From assembly GCF_003012345.1 (NCBI RefSeq), contig NZ_PVRV01000019.1:310001-374000 (forward strand): 64,000 bases of DNA, read 5' to 3'. The notes beneath the pieces were generated by a model. It saw only the letters and a program-made list of their open reading frames with translations, did no database searches and was not told where the DNA came from. The stretch comes from Phytohalomonas tamaricis (GTDB lineage: Bacteria; Pseudomonadota; Gammaproteobacteria; Pseudomonadales; Halomonadaceae). Shown one piece after another: positions 36,519 to 45,935 of the stretch (positions are counted from its first letter, which is position 1; every line of letters begins with the position of its first letter). Position numbers and translations under genes: made by a program.

Positions 36519-37184
36519 TCACACCGTGCGGCTCTCAACGTGGAGATAGCCTTCGATGGCTAGATCCAAGCGCGCGCCAGTGGGCAACGGGCCAACGCCT
36601 TTGGGGGTGCCGGTCAGCACCACATCGCCAGGATTGAGAGTAAAGCTTTGGCTTATCTCGGCGATCAGCGCAACGACGGGGAATAGCATGTCGCTGCTGT
36701 GACCACGTTGGCGGGGTTCGCCATCGAGATCGAGTGAAAAGCGCACGTCCTGCCAATCGACAGCGTGGCCATCGACCGCCACGAAGTGCGACAGCGGACA
36801 GGCACCGTCGAAACCCTTGGCTAGCTCCCACGGGTGGCTCTTTTCCTTGAGTCTGGCCTGAACGTCGCGCAGCGTCAGGTCGAGCGCCAGCCCCATGCCG
36901 ATGATCGCTTCGCGCGCCTGCGCCTCGCTGGCGCGGGTCAGCGGCTGGCCGATTAAAATGGCTAACTCGGTCTCGAAGTGAACGTCGCCACGCTCGACGG
37001 GCACGACGATCTCCTCCTCCATCGCTACCGCGCTGGTCGACGGCTTGATGAATAATAGCGGCGTTTCGGGCACTGGATTGTTGAGTTCATGGGCATGTTC
37101 AGCGTAGTTACGTCCAACGCAGACGATCTTGCCCAGCGCATGGTCAACTGTCTTTCCGTCGCTAAAACGAAGGGTAAATGCCAT
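36519..37184 (-). CDS. Fumarylacetoacetate hydrolase-family protein (YcgM type)
   Basis: A 221-residue metal-dependent hydrolase or decarboxylase of beta-diketo acids; related enzymes act as acylpyruvase or oxaloacetate decarboxylase. The opening KIVCVGRNYAEHAHELNNPVPETPLLFIKPSTS is diagnostic, the metal ligands lie in HFETELAILIG near 70, and VVLTGTPKGVGPL is near 195. It is downstream of ectD on the same strand but beyond the ectD terminator, so it is a separate unit. Confidence 0.92.
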   Translation of the reverse strand: MAFTLRFSDGKTVDHALGKIVCVGRNYAEHAHELNNPVPETPLLFIKPSTSAVAMEEEIVVPVERGDVHFETELAILIGQPLTRASEAQAREAIIGMGLALDLTLRDVQARLKEKSHPWELAKGFDGACPLSHFVAVDGHAVDWQDVRFSLDLDGEPRQRGHSSDMLFPVVALIAEISQSFTLNPGDVVLTGTPKGVGPLPTGARLDLAIEGYLHVESRTV

Positions 37185-37263
37185 GACGACCTCCTCAGGA
37201 TGAAACGCTAGTCTAGCGTCTCGATGACAGAGGGCGAATAGACCCGCCTCTTTTTTACATCGC

Positions 37264-37298
37264 TAAAAAAGCCGGCCGCCAAAAGTAGCGACCGGCTT
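37264..37298 (-). terminator. Rho-independent terminator of ectD
   Basis: On the minus strand AAGCCGGTCGC pairs with GCGGCCGGCTT (one mismatch) and is followed by a T-run, 38 bp after the ectD stop. Confidence 0.75.
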
Positions 37299-37335
37299 AT
37301 ATTGACAACGCCTATCGGGCATCACGCGAACAAGG

Positions 37336-38295
37336 TCACGAACGCCACTGACCGTCCGGCGTATGCGCGAGGAAATCAGGGCGATGTTTACTGGCGGCAA
37401 ACGGCGCCTGCATCGCATTGTCACGGCGGTTGAACACGAAAAAGATGTTACTGCGCGGATCGGGGGACATGTTGGCGTTCGAACCGTGCAGCGTATTGCA
37501 ATCAAACAGCAACAAGCCACCGGCACGCCCCTTCGGCGCCTGGATGCCGTGCTCGGCGACCAGCTTTTCCATCACCTCACGACTCGGCACGCCCAGTTCC
37601 TGCTTCTTGAGCGACGCCTTGTGATTATCGTCCGGCGTCTCGCCGAGACACGGTACGAACACGCGGTGCGAACCGGGGACCAGCATCAATGGGCCGTTGA
37701 ATTCATGATTATCGGTAAGAATGAGCGAGGCGCTGACCGCATTCATGCGCGGCATGCCGTCTTCGGCGTGCCAGGTTTCGAAATCGGAGTGCCAGTCGAA
37801 CCCCTTGCCTTCGAAACCGGGCTTATAGTTGATGCGCGCCTGATGGACGTAAACATCCTCACCTATAAGCTGTTCGACCGATTTGACCAGCCTTGGGTCT
37901 TCAGTCAAGCGACGAAACTTCTCCGAGAGGAAATGCACCGCAAAGATTGAACGTATCTCGTCGCTGTGCGGCTCGGTGATGGTGAAATCCTTGTCACGGA
38001 AGTCGTCACGCTCAAGTAGGGCATTGAGTTCGCGGGTATAGTCGGCGATCTCATCGCTATCAATGAAATCGGGGATGAAGAGAAAGCCGTCACGCTCAAA
38101 GCTTTCTAGCTGCTCCTGGCTCAGCGGTCCCTGAGCGGGGCCGCGGATCACTTCTTCCTGACGCGCAAGCCACGGCTCTTCCAGCGGTTCACGCAGGCGG
38201 GTCGGATAGGGGTCTCGTTGGGTTATTGCGGTATTTTCGTTGTCGAACTCGTTACGCTGATAGTCGCGTCGTTTAGTAGCGTGCACCTGTACCAT
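37336..38295 (-). CDS. ectD: Ectoine hydroxylase
   Basis: A 319-residue Fe(II)/2-oxoglutarate dioxygenase that turns ectoine into 5-hydroxyectoine, a compatible solute for salt and heat stress. The iron ligands are H169 and D171 in FDWHSDFETWHAEDGMP, the EctD signature, and H269 in CNTLHGS. A GGAGGT ribosome site precedes the ATG. The ectABC genes are not in the window, so ectD stands alone, as is common in the Halomonadaceae. An imperfect GGTAG/CTACC repeat 26-45 bp upstream may be regulatory. Confidence 0.96.
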   Translation of the reverse strand: MVQVHATKRRDYQRNEFDNENTAITQRDPYPTRLREPLEEPWLARQEEVIRGPAQGPLSQEQLESFERDGFLFIPDFIDSDEIADYTRELNALLERDDFRDKDFTITEPHSDEIRSIFAVHFLSEKFRRLTEDPRLVKSVEQLIGEDVYVHQARINYKPGFEGKGFDWHSDFETWHAEDGMPRMNAVSASLILTDNHEFNGPLMLVPGSHRVFVPCLGETPDDNHKASLKKQELGVPSREVMEKLVAEHGIQAPKGRAGGLLLFDCNTLHGSNANMSPDPRSNIFFVFNRRDNAMQAPFAASKHRPDFLAHTPDGQWRS

Positions 38296-38631
38296 CCATT
38301 ACCTCCGGACGTTCATGATCAGTGGTAGCGTTCTACCGCTTGGGTCTCCAAACATGGTCAATTTTTTTGTAGTGTCCCCAGCGTAGAAGCTTATGCATCA
38401 TTTACAACCCTACTTTTGATAACGTGTGATTAGCCAGCGAACACGCGGCGACAGCGGTAATTTACCTCTATTAGCTGCGCCGCTACGGTGGCACATGGCA
38501 CGTTTACATCTGTTAAATATCTTAACCACCCGTACGGTTTCGCAGCTTTCTCTTGTCTCGTCTCGGCAGACCGTCATACTGCATGGGATATGCTGCGACC
38601 TTAGTCTAACCCCCCTTCTCCGAGTCATGAC
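38296..38631. other. Intergenic region between ectD and psiE
   Basis: A 336-bp divergent promoter region. Apart from the GGTAG/CTACC repeat near ectD and a seven-base T-run at about 38360, no distinct element was found and the frames present lack support. Confidence 0.5.
38321..38340. promoter_or_regulatory. Inverted repeat upstream of ectD
   Basis: AGTGGTAG and CTACCGCT form arms (one G-T pair) around CGTT, 26-45 bp before the ectD start. This lies in the expected promoter zone; no matching regulator is known to me. Confidence 0.3.
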
Positions 38632-39033
38632 ATGAATCTGAATCCGACCCGCCTGATCGAACGCATTGGCCTGATCGTGATACTGCTGGCGATCATAGCT
38701 GCCGTCATTCTCAAGCTGGAGGTCCTGTGGCAAGCACGCGAAATTGGGGTTGCTGACCTGCTCTTGCTCTTCATGTATCTGGAACTGGTAGGCATGGTTC
38801 ACATCTACTGGCATGAAGGCCGGCTTTCGGTGCTGCTGCCGCTTTATATCGCAATTATCGGCATTTCTCGTCATCTATTGGCAGAAACGCAGGAAGTCGA
38901 AGAGAGTCACCTGATTACCGGCGCTGTCGCTATCGTGCTTCTGAGTATTTCGATCCTGATGCTCTCTTACGGACAGCGCAAATTTCCCTTTACGCGGCCC
39001 ACAGCCCAGGACGACTCTACCAAGCACGATTAA
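38632..39033 (+). CDS. psiE: PsiE-family membrane protein
   Basis: A 133-residue protein with four hydrophobic helices and the family core LLFMYLELVGMVHIYWHEGRLSVLLPLYIAIIGISRHL. PsiE is induced by phosphate starvation in E. coli; its function is not known. The tail is polar (residues 115-133). The gene is single, divergent from ectD, with no clear Pho box recognised upstream. Confidence 0.9.
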   Translation: MNLNPTRLIERIGLIVILLAIIAAVILKLEVLWQAREIGVADLLLLFMYLELVGMVHIYWHEGRLSVLLPLYIAIIGISRHLLAETQEVEESHLITGAVAIVLLSISILMLSYGQRKFPFTRPTAQDDSTKHD

Positions 39034-39280
39034 TCCCTAAACGGCTCAAACGGCCCACGCCACACTCCCGCCTGTGTTTGCCTGAACAGGACAAAACGGC
39101 AACCTTCATATGTTCTGTTCGTTTCAAACGTTAATTTAATCGCAGCTTAAAACGTTTTTTTCGAACATCACCTCAGTTTAATTTCACTTTACCGGCCGGG
39201 TCAGCCCTCGTAATTTGCTTCGTATCGACGTTCATCTCCTCACTAAAAACGAATAAGCAGGACAACAGAGAGAAACGATC

Positions 39281-39829
39281 ATGTGGCGCAATACAACGCA
39301 GCATTGGGGAAACATCAGCATCGTCTTGCACTGGCTCAGCGCACTGGCTGTCATCGGCATGTTCGCAAGCGGCTGGTGGATGACCACACTGACGTATTAC
39401 GACGGTTGGTATCATCGTGCGCCCTGGTGGCATAAATCCTTTGGGATCACCCTGTTGATTGTCACCGGGCTGCGCGTACTGTGGCGCATAGGCTCAGCAA
39501 CCCCGCTGGCTCACGGCCACACTCATGAAAAGCGCGCCGCGCTAGCCGGTCATCTGTTGTTATATCTGCTGCTGTTTGCAGTGATGGCTTCGGGCTATCT
39601 GATTTCCACCGCTGAAGGCAAGGGCATTGAAGTCTTCGGCTGGTTCAGTGTTCCGGCATTGTTCACCTCGTTCAACGACCAAGCGACTATCGCCGGCGCG
39701 GCCCACTGGTACTGTGCCTGGGCGCTGATCGTACTAGCCGCCGGCCATGCGCTGTTTGCGCTCAAGCATCATTACCTGGACCGTACCAATACCTTGACGC
39801 GGATGCTGGGCGTCAAGGCTCGGCCGTGA
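39281..39829 (+). CDS. Cytochrome b561
   Basis: A 182-residue diheme inner-membrane protein with four helices. Heme-ligand histidines are visible in IVLHWLSAL (helix 1), [20 protein letters not shown] and [25 protein letters not shown]. Members such as CybB pass electrons from the quinone pool, and are often paired with a YceI protein as here: the yceI start lies 56 bp downstream. The gene pair ends at a strong terminator. Confidence 0.92.
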   Translation: MWRNTTQHWGNISIVLHWLSALAVIGMFASGWWMTTLTYYDGWYHRAPWWHKSFGITLLIVTGLRVLWRIGSATPLAHGHTHEKRAALAGHLLLYLLLFAVMASGYLISTAEGKGIEVFGWFSVPALFTSFNDQATIAGAAHWYCAWALIVLAAGHALFALKHHYLDRTNTLTRMLGVKARP

Positions 39830-39885
39830 TCCATCATCCACCTGACCTAACGTCGCCGACTTTTCACCTTAAAGGAAACGTAGCC

Positions 39886-40470
39886 ATGTTAAAAAAGACC
39901 CTATTCACTGGCCTGACCGCGCTTGCCCTGGCCACCTCGGCCCATGCCGCCGACTACAAGATCGATACCGAAGGCCAGCACGCCTTTATTCAGTTCAAGA
40001 TCCAGCATCTGGGCTATTCCTGGCTACTGGGTGAGTTTCGCGACTTCGAGGGGAACTTCAGCTATGACCCGGATAACGTCACGGCGTCCAAGGTCAACGT
40101 GACGGTCGATACGACTAGTCTTGATACCAACCATGCCGAGCGTGACAAGCATCTGAAAAGCGATGAATTCCTCAATGTTCAGAAATATCCGCAAGCGACT
40201 TTCGTTTCGACCAAGTTCACACCGGATGATGATGACAATAATGAGGGCGAGCTTGAAGGTAATCTGACGCTGCATGGCGTGACCAAGCCGATTACCATTG
40301 ATGTCGAACACATTGGTGGCGGCGACGATCCGTGGGGCGGCTATCGCCAAGGGTTTGAAGGCGAAACCACACTCAAGCTGGCCGACTTCAACATCGACCC
40401 CGACAATCATCTCGGCCCAGCGTCTGAGGAGTTGAAGCTCTACATCTCTTTCGAAGGTATTCGTCAGTAG
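39886..40470 (+). CDS. YceI-family periplasmic lipid-binding protein
   Basis: A 194-residue secreted protein. The signal peptide ([20 protein letters not shown]) precedes a lipocalin-like beta barrel with [36 protein letters not shown] and a C-terminal [12 protein letters not shown]. YceI proteins bind polyisoprenoids. The ATG at 39886 has AAAGGA upstream. It is co-transcribed with cytochrome b561. Confidence 0.93.
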   Translation: MLKKTLFTGLTALALATSAHAADYKIDTEGQHAFIQFKIQHLGYSWLLGEFRDFEGNFSYDPDNVTASKVNVTVDTTSLDTNHAERDKHLKSDEFLNVQKYPQATFVSTKFTPDDDDNNEGELEGNLTLHGVTKPITIDVEHIGGGDDPWGGYRQGFEGETTLKLADFNIDPDNHLGPASEELKLYISFEGIRQ

Positions 40471-40493
40471 CATGCATTTGACGTCGTAATGAC

Positions 40494-40527
40494 AAAAAAC
40501 CGCTGACCGGAAAGTCAGCGGTTTTTT
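40494..40527 (+). terminator. Rho-independent terminator of the cytochrome b561-yceI unit
   Basis: A perfect AACCGCTGAC / GTCAGCGGTT stem with A-run before and six T residues after, 24 bp after the yceI stop. Confidence 0.93.
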
Positions 40528-40558
40528 CTGGCGGCGACATCAGGCCAGCAAAACATCC

Positions 40559-40852
40559 TTACGTTGACGCCTCCTCAGCCGAGCAGGCGATACCCTCCAG
40601 TTCACCCCAACTGTGCACCACCCCACTTTCACGGAAATGGTCGATTAGCGCCTGTGTAGCCTGCATGGCATAGGCTTTGTCACTGCCGCGTTCCAACTCC
40701 TTGTTGCGCTCAATTTCCGTCAACAGTTCATTAGCGCTGTCCATGCCATCGATCCATTGAACGGCATCGGCCGCCGCCGCTTCAAGCGTATCGCCAGCCC
40801 CGTAGATGGCAGAACCACACGCGATGATATAGCCGGCAGGTGTCATCGTCAT
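40559..40852 (-). CDS. Small hypothetical protein, 97 aa
   Basis: Not recognised. It is acidic and largely helical, with GYIIACGSAIYGAGDTLEAAAADAVQWIDG near the start and an alanine-rich middle. It has no signal peptide or membrane helix. An AGAGGA site lies before the ATG at 40852; an upstream ATG in frame is possible. It converges with yceI and is alone. Confidence 0.6.
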   Translation of the reverse strand: MTMTPAGYIIACGSAIYGAGDTLEAAAADAVQWIDGMDSANELLTEIERNKELERGSDKAYAMQATQALIDHFRESGVVHSWGELEGIACSAEEAST

Positions 40853-41067
40853 GGCATCAGTCCTCTGGTGAGTAGTGCCGATAGGCGTCAATGATAGTGA
40901 TCATTCAGTGTAGCTCTTTTCTCATCATTGCCTGCATGCCGATTCCTGTTGAAGGCCGTGTAATGATCGACGTTAAAAAGCCAGCTACGCTTTTGTTGTT
41001 TATTTGGCTAATCATCTGTTCTGCGGACTACTGTCCCGGAAGAGATCATCCATAGCAAGGAGGCCAC

Positions 41068-42021
41068 ATGAAGAAAGTAGCACTCGGGACGTCCAGCATC
41101 GATATTGCCCCACTGGTGTTCGGCGGCAACGTGTTTGGCTGGACACTTGATGAAACGCAGTCGTTTGCGATGCTCGATGCTTATCTCGATGCCGGATTCG
41201 ACTGCCTCGATACCGCAGACGTCTACTCGCGCTGGGCCGAAGGGCATCAGGGTGGCGAATCAGAGCGCGTGATCGGTAAGTGGCTGGCACGTTCGGGCAA
41301 ACGTGACCGCATCGTTCTTGCCACCAAGGTCGGCATGGACATGGGCGAAGGCAGGAAAGGGTTATCGAAGGAGTACATCATTGCTGCAGTAGAGGATTCG
41401 CTCAAGCGTCTGCAGACCGACTATATCGATCTTTATCAATCGCATACTGACGATCAGAACACCCCACTGGAAGAGACGCTTGAGGCCTATCAGCGCCTGA
41501 TAGAACAGGGCAAGGTGCGCGCCATCGGCGCATCGAACTACTCGGCGGATCGCCTTGATGAAGCGCTCCAACTCAGTCAGCGCAAGGAGTTGCCCAGCTA
41601 CTCAACGCTACAGCCCCACTACAACCTCTACGACCGCCATGAGTTCGAACACGAACTTGAAGCGATTTGTCTGAAATATGGCCTGGGCGTGATTCCCTAC
41701 TTTTCGCTGGCCAGCGGCTTTCTGACCGGCAAATACCGTTCTCGTGAAGACGCCAAGGGCCGAGCACGCGAGCAGTTCGTTAACCAGTATTTTGATGCCC
41801 GTGGTGAACGCATCCTCTCAGCCCTTGATGAGGTTGCCAACGCTTACGACACAACACCTGCCGCCGTATCACTGGCGTGGCTATTATCACGTCCGGCCAT
41901 TACTGCGCCCATCGCCAGCGCCACATCGCAAAGCCAGCTTGAACAACTTATTCAGGCAACACGACTGGAACTGGACCAACCTGCTCTTGACAGGCTCGAC
42001 AATGCCAGCGCCACGGAATAG
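41068..42021 (+). CDS. Aldo/keto reductase, 317 aa
   Basis: A TIM-barrel NADPH-dependent reductase of the Tas/YajO-like group. The catalytic Asp and Tyr lie in CLDTADVYSRWAEG, Lys in VLATKVGMDMG and His in LYQSHTDDQNT; cofactor contact is in SLAWLLSRPAIT. An AAGGAGG site precedes the ATG. It is a single gene followed by a terminator. Confidence 0.92.
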   Translation: MKKVALGTSSIDIAPLVFGGNVFGWTLDETQSFAMLDAYLDAGFDCLDTADVYSRWAEGHQGGESERVIGKWLARSGKRDRIVLATKVGMDMGEGRKGLSKEYIIAAVEDSLKRLQTDYIDLYQSHTDDQNTPLEETLEAYQRLIEQGKVRAIGASNYSADRLDEALQLSQRKELPSYSTLQPHYNLYDRHEFEHELEAICLKYGLGVIPYFSLASGFLTGKYRSREDAKGRAREQFVNQYFDARGERILSALDEVANAYDTTPAAVSLAWLLSRPAITAPIASATSQSQLEQLIQATRLELDQPALDRLDNASATE

Positions 42022-42076
42022 ACGCGCCAAAATTAATACTTTTTTACTATTTCCAATGAAATAGTTTGTTCGCCTT

Positions 42077-42112
42077 AAACAACCGCTTAATCATTGATTT
42101 AAGCGGTTGTTT
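42077..42112 (+). terminator. Rho-independent terminator after the 41068 aldo/keto reductase
   Basis: A perfect 14-bp stem AAACAACCGCTTAA / TTAAGCGGTTGTTT with an 8-base loop and an AT tail, 56 bp after the stop. Confidence 0.85.
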
Positions 42113-42307
42113 ATTAATTCAACCTGATTGTCACGCCCTCATGGCCGTGTACAGCTCATAGCGACACCTTCGCCCTCTTCCCCCATAAGTATTACCTGAT
42201 TAATACTCTCCTCATCAGCCAAAAACAGTCAATCGCAATTCACCCGGCTTTCATCTAGCGGATCATTCAACTGCCCTAAAAAGGGGCCTTTGTGAGAAAT
42301 AATTTAA

Positions 42308-42817
42308 ATGAAAAGATGGATACCACTTGCGCAGTTCATCGCACCGACTTACCCCGCCATTGGCCGGGCCCTGCTGGGCCCCGCCAACTCGCTTATCGGG
42401 CAGGTCCTTGCAAATACATTAGGGACGGAGGATAACCCTGAAGCGATACAACACGCCCTGGCTGCAGATCCTGAGCTTTTTAACAAGTTGGAGAACATGG
42501 AGCTGGAGATCCACCAGGCCGAGATGATACGCAACCTGAAGACGAACAACCCTATGCTGACTAATGGATTAAAAGCGTTAAGTTTTACCTACTGGTTTGC
42601 CGCCGCATGGTCCATTTTCGCGATGAGCTACATGATCGGCATTACCTTTTTCCAGATTAACCCTGATAGCGTACGTTTCGCCGATACCACGCTCGGCTTC
42701 ATCCTCGGCACGATTATTTCAACCGTTATTCAGTTCTTCTTTGGAACGACACACTCCACGGAGGAGCGCAAGAAAGTCGAAACGATCCGCGCCATGACCG
42801 ATGAGCGCGAGCCGTAG
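42308..42817 (+). CDS. Holin-of-3TMs (GTA-holin-like) membrane protein
   Basis: A 169-residue protein. The first 35 residues resemble the GTA-holin-3TM family start (PAIGRALLGPANSLIGQVLANTLG), then DPEAIQHALAADPEL and an acidic helix, then hydrophobic helices at about 95-118 and 128-145 and a charged tail. In phages and gene-transfer agents such holins permit cell release. Here there are no capsid, tail or endolysin genes around it, and the flanks are AT-rich, so it is a domesticated or remnant gene. No ribosome site of quality is seen. Confidence 0.7.
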   Translation: MKRWIPLAQFIAPTYPAIGRALLGPANSLIGQVLANTLGTEDNPEAIQHALAADPELFNKLENMELEIHQAEMIRNLKTNNPMLTNGLKALSFTYWFAAAWSIFAMSYMIGITFFQINPDSVRFADTTLGFILGTIISTVIQFFFGTTHSTEERKKVETIRAMTDEREP

Positions 42818-43132
42818 CCTGACAAGACAAGCAGGAATAAAGTGATGAATGATCGATCAACTCAGGCAGGGAAGCCTGAACCATTTCTCTTCATATCGCC
42901 CCCCCCTTTTCGCCTCACCTGAAAAAATCTTCCTGACACCATTAAGCCTCCCTGAAATATCCCGATATCAATAGAGTTATTTGCCAAAAATCGGTTTGGC
43001 CTATGACACGTTAACATCATGGCGAATGCATCAACGTCACCATGTTCTGTTGATAAAAAGGGAATTCAGACACGCCAATGGATATTCATTTAATGCATCG
43101 CTCATAAGCTTTAATGCGGGAGCAGCGACATC
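42818..43132. other. AT-rich intergenic region after the holin-like gene
   Basis: This 315-bp gap holds a short TCAGGC/GCCTGA hairpin near 42865-42882 and an eight-base C-run at about 42900. No gene of credible length is visible. Lower GC than the flanks agrees with a foreign origin for the holin-like segment. Confidence 0.45.
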
Positions 43133-43372
43133 ATGTCAGTCAGAATAAGTTTCGAAGAGGCCTATAATCCCAACGCGCTCAATGAGATGAAGATCAAGAC
43201 GCTGTCGCGCGTACCGACGCAGGGTGAATATGTACGCTATGAAGGTGTCACCAGAATTGTGATCGAAGCAATTCATACGCCGGAAGAATATGACAGCAAA
43301 GGACATCTTATCGATGCTCATATCGTGCTCGATGAGCAGAACGCTCCAACCAACAAGCTGTTCCAGCAGTAA
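43133..43372 (+). CDS. Small hypothetical protein, 79 aa
   Basis: Not recognised. It has a soluble composition with SRVPTQGEYVRYEGVTRIVIEAIHTPEEYDSKG, looking like a small beta-rich domain. GGGAG lies about ten bases before the ATG. It stands between the holin-like gene and the nik operon, on the opposite strand to the latter. Confidence 0.55.
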   Translation: MSVRISFEEAYNPNALNEMKIKTLSRVPTQGEYVRYEGVTRIVIEAIHTPEEYDSKGHLIDAHIVLDEQNAPTNKLFQQ

Positions 43373-43391
43373 CTTGTGAGTGACATGCGGT

Positions 43392-44201
43392 TCAGCCCCG
43401 GCTAACGCGATTTCCTTCTCCAAGGGCATTCGGCCGAGCAGGCAGTATCGCCTCCTGTAGCCGCCGCGCGGCAGGGTGATTAAAACGCAGCGTTGCCGCC
43501 GGGCAATCCTCGACGATTTCCCCCTCGTGCATCACGACTACCCGCTCGCACAGCCGGCGAATCAGACGCAGGTCATGGGTAATGAACAGCATCGCCATAT
43601 TAAGGCGTTGCCTGAGCCCAGCCAGTAGCTCAAGAATCTGAATCTGCATGACCAGATCGAGGTTGGATACCGCCTCGTCGAGCACCAGCAGGGCCGGTTC
43701 GACGGCTAACGCACGGGCAATGCAAACCCGCTGTAGCTGACCGCCAGAAAGCTGGCCCGGCAATTTATTCGCCACTTCAGGCCCTAGCCCCACCTGGGCA
43801 AGCAACGTATTGATACGTTGCCGACGCGCCGCCTTGGCAAGCGTCGAGAGATGACGCAACGGCTCGGCGATAATCCGTGCCACGTCATGACGCGGGTTGA
43901 CCGCACTCATGCTGTCTTGAAAGACAACCTGCACGGCACGGCGGTAGGCGCGATAGTCCGCGCCCCGGAGCGCAGCGATATCATTATCGCGAAAGCGCAC
44001 GCTGCCGCTGCTCGGCGCCTCCAGCCCCAACAACACCCGTCCCAGCGTGCTTTTGCCCGCCCCGCTCGCGCCGACCAGCGCCACGCTTTCACCGGGTTCG
44101 AGTGCCAGCGTCACGCTACGCAGCACCGCGCCGCCCAATGCACCGTCAAAACTTGAGTTCGCATAGCGCTGGGTGACGTCATCGGCGATGAGCAGCGTCA
44201 T
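43392..44201 (-). CDS. nikE: Nickel ABC transporter ATPase
   Basis: A 269-residue ATPase that powers nickel import, paired with NikD. Walker A is GASGAGKST near 42, the signature LSGGQLQRV near 150 and Walker B LLVLDEAVSNLD near 170. The start overlaps the nikD stop (ATGA). It is the last gene of the nikABCDE operon. The family is shared with peptide and opine importers; the nickel role rests on the operon and its NikR site. Confidence 0.92.
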   Translation of the reverse strand: MTLLIADDVTQRYANSSFDGALGGAVLRSVTLALEPGESVALVGASGAGKSTLGRVLLGLEAPSSGSVRFRDNDIAALRGADYRAYRRAVQVVFQDSMSAVNPRHDVARIIAEPLRHLSTLAKAARRQRINTLLAQVGLGPEVANKLPGQLSGGQLQRVCIARALAVEPALLVLDEAVSNLDLVMQIQILELLAGLRQRLNMAMLFITHDLRLIRRLCERVVVMHEGEIVEDCPAATLRFNHPAARRLQEAILPARPNALGEGNRVSRG

Positions 44202-45001
44202 ACGCAGCTCTCCGAAGCATAGTGCGGCGTGTCCACTGTCGGTTCTTCATAAAGCGATAGATGAGCCGCTACCAGCGCCTGCCCCGGCACGCTCTGCGGC
44301 GCGTCGAACAGGGCATGCACTGTGCCACGCTCGACAATCTGGCCGGCGTGCATCACCGCGACGTCGTCGGCGATGCGCGCCACCACGCCCATGTCATGGG
44401 TGACGAACAGCACGCCTAGCCCACGCTCATGCGTCAGGTGCTCGATCAGAGCAAGAATACGCGATTGAAGCACGAGATCGAGATCAGTGGTCGGCTCGTC
44501 GGCAATCAGAAACGGCGCCTCGGACAGCAACGCCAGCGCAATCATCATGCGCTGCAACATGCCGCCGGAGAGTTGAAAGGCGTAGCGCGTCAGTACATCG
44601 CGACTCAATCCAACCTCGACGAGGACCGCATCAATCTGCGCCTGCGCCTCGCCCGCCTTGATACCGCGTACCGCCAGGGTCTCACGAGCGTGATCGGCCA
44701 TCGTCAGCAGCGGGTTAAATGCGCTGCGTGGCGCCTGCATCACGGTGGCGAGCTGCCGGCCGCGCAGCGCAGTGGCCTCGACACAGTGACTATCAAGCAG
44801 CACGCGGCCACCGTGACGTACTACGCCGCTGGGTACCATGCCCTGCAGCGCCAGACACGTCAGCGACTTGCCCGAACCGCTCGCACCGACCAGCGCCGTT
44901 ACCCGCCCTGCCGTGACAGTAAGATCGACACCGCGCACCAGCGGTATGCCGTCGCGTGCGGTGAGGCTCAGGTCTTTCAGCTTTAGTGTCCGTACCGTCA
45001 T
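44198..45001 (-). CDS. nikD: Nickel ABC transporter ATPase
   Basis: A 267-residue ATPase with Walker A GASGSGKS near 37, signature LSGGMLQRM near 147 and Walker B FLIADEPTTDLD near 167. The ATG at 45001 suits the family; the frame starts six codons earlier. It lies 55 bp after nikC and overlaps nikE by 4 bp. Confidence 0.92.
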   Translation of the reverse strand: MTVRTLKLKDLSLTARDGIPLVRGVDLTVTAGRVTALVGASGSGKSLTCLALQGMVPSGVVRHGGRVLLDSHCVEATALRGRQLATVMQAPRSAFNPLLTMADHARETLAVRGIKAGEAQAQIDAVLVEVGLSRDVLTRYAFQLSGGMLQRMMIALALLSEAPFLIADEPTTDLDLVLQSRILALIEHLTHERGLGVLFVTHDMGVVARIADDVAVMHAGQIVERGTVHALFDAPQSVPGQALVAAHLSLYEEPTVDTPHYASESCV

Positions 45002-45056
45002 GTTCGCTGCTCTCGCCACATTACCCAGTATTCTGCGTTAGTAGTTTCGGCATTGA

Positions 45057-45935
45057 TCAGTGCCCCTGCTCGGCCTGGGTCGGATCAAGCCGGTCGCGCA
45101 GCGCGTCCCCCAGCAGATTGAAGGCCATCACCGTGACAAAGATCATCATGCCCGGCCATACCATAAGCCCTGGCTGGGTCCAGATGAACTCACGAGCATC
45201 ATTGATCATCACCCCCCATTCTGCCGTCGGCGGCGCCACACCCAGACCGAGAAAGGAGAGCCCGGCGAGGTGGAGAATCATGTGACCGATGTCGAGGGTG
45301 GCGAGGATCATCAGCTGCGCCAGCACGCCAGGCAGCAAGTGCTCACGAAAGATCGTCAGCCGTGACGCACCAGCGACCCGCGCCGCCGCCACGTAGTCGC
45401 GCTCGCGCATCGACAATACCAGGCCGCGTATCAAACGCGCGTACCAGGCCCAGTGTGACAGCGCGATGGCGATCACCACGTTGGCCATGCCGGTGCCGAG
45501 CACGCCGACCATGAACATCGCTAGCACAAAGGTCGGGAAGGTCAGGAAAGCGTCGCAGCCGCGCATGATCCATTGATCGACGCGCCCGCCGATGAAGCCA
45601 GCGATGCCGCCGATGGTGATCCCTAGCGCCAGGATCAAAACGATGATGACCGCCACTGCGCCGAGCGAGACACGAGCGCCATAGATCAGACGCGACAGCA
45701 TGTCGCGACCGAGATGGTCGGTGCCGAGCCAGTGCATCGCACTGCTACCTTCGAGTCGCTGCATGATATCGATGGCGTTGGGGTCAAAGGGCGCGATCAG
45801 CGGCGCGGCCAGCGCGATGATAGCCAACGCGATGACCAGCACCGCGCCAATGATCACCGTCAACTGCGGTCGACGGCGCATCGATGAAGAGCCTGCAACA
45901 GCCAGCGGCGAGGCCGTTTCGAAAACGTCGCTCAT
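45057..45935 (-). CDS. nikC: Nickel ABC transporter permease
   Basis: A 292-residue inner-membrane permease with about six helices and the EAA loop [27 protein letters not shown] near 190. [20 protein letters not shown] is the typical DppC/NikC start of the transport domain. It overlaps nikB by 4 bp. Confidence 0.93.
   Translation of the reverse strand: MSDVFETASPLAVAGSSSMRRRPQLTVIIGAVLVIALAIIALAAPLIAPFDPNAIDIMQRLEGSSAMHWLGTDHLGRDMLSRLIYGARVSLGAVAVIIVLILALGITIGGIAGFIGGRVDQWIMRGCDAFLTFPTFVLAMFMVGVLGTGMANVVIAIALSHWAWYARLIRGLVLSMRERDYVAAARVAGASRLTIFREHLLPGVLAQLMILATLDIGHMILHLAGLSFLGLGVAPPTAEWGVMINDAREFIWTQPGLMVWPGMMIFVTVMAFNLLGDALRDRLDPTQAEQGH

Noticed and set aside
42308-43372. Prophage island
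   Set aside because: Only one holin-like and one small unknown gene are present; no integrase, capsid, tail, lysis enzyme or attachment repeats were seen.
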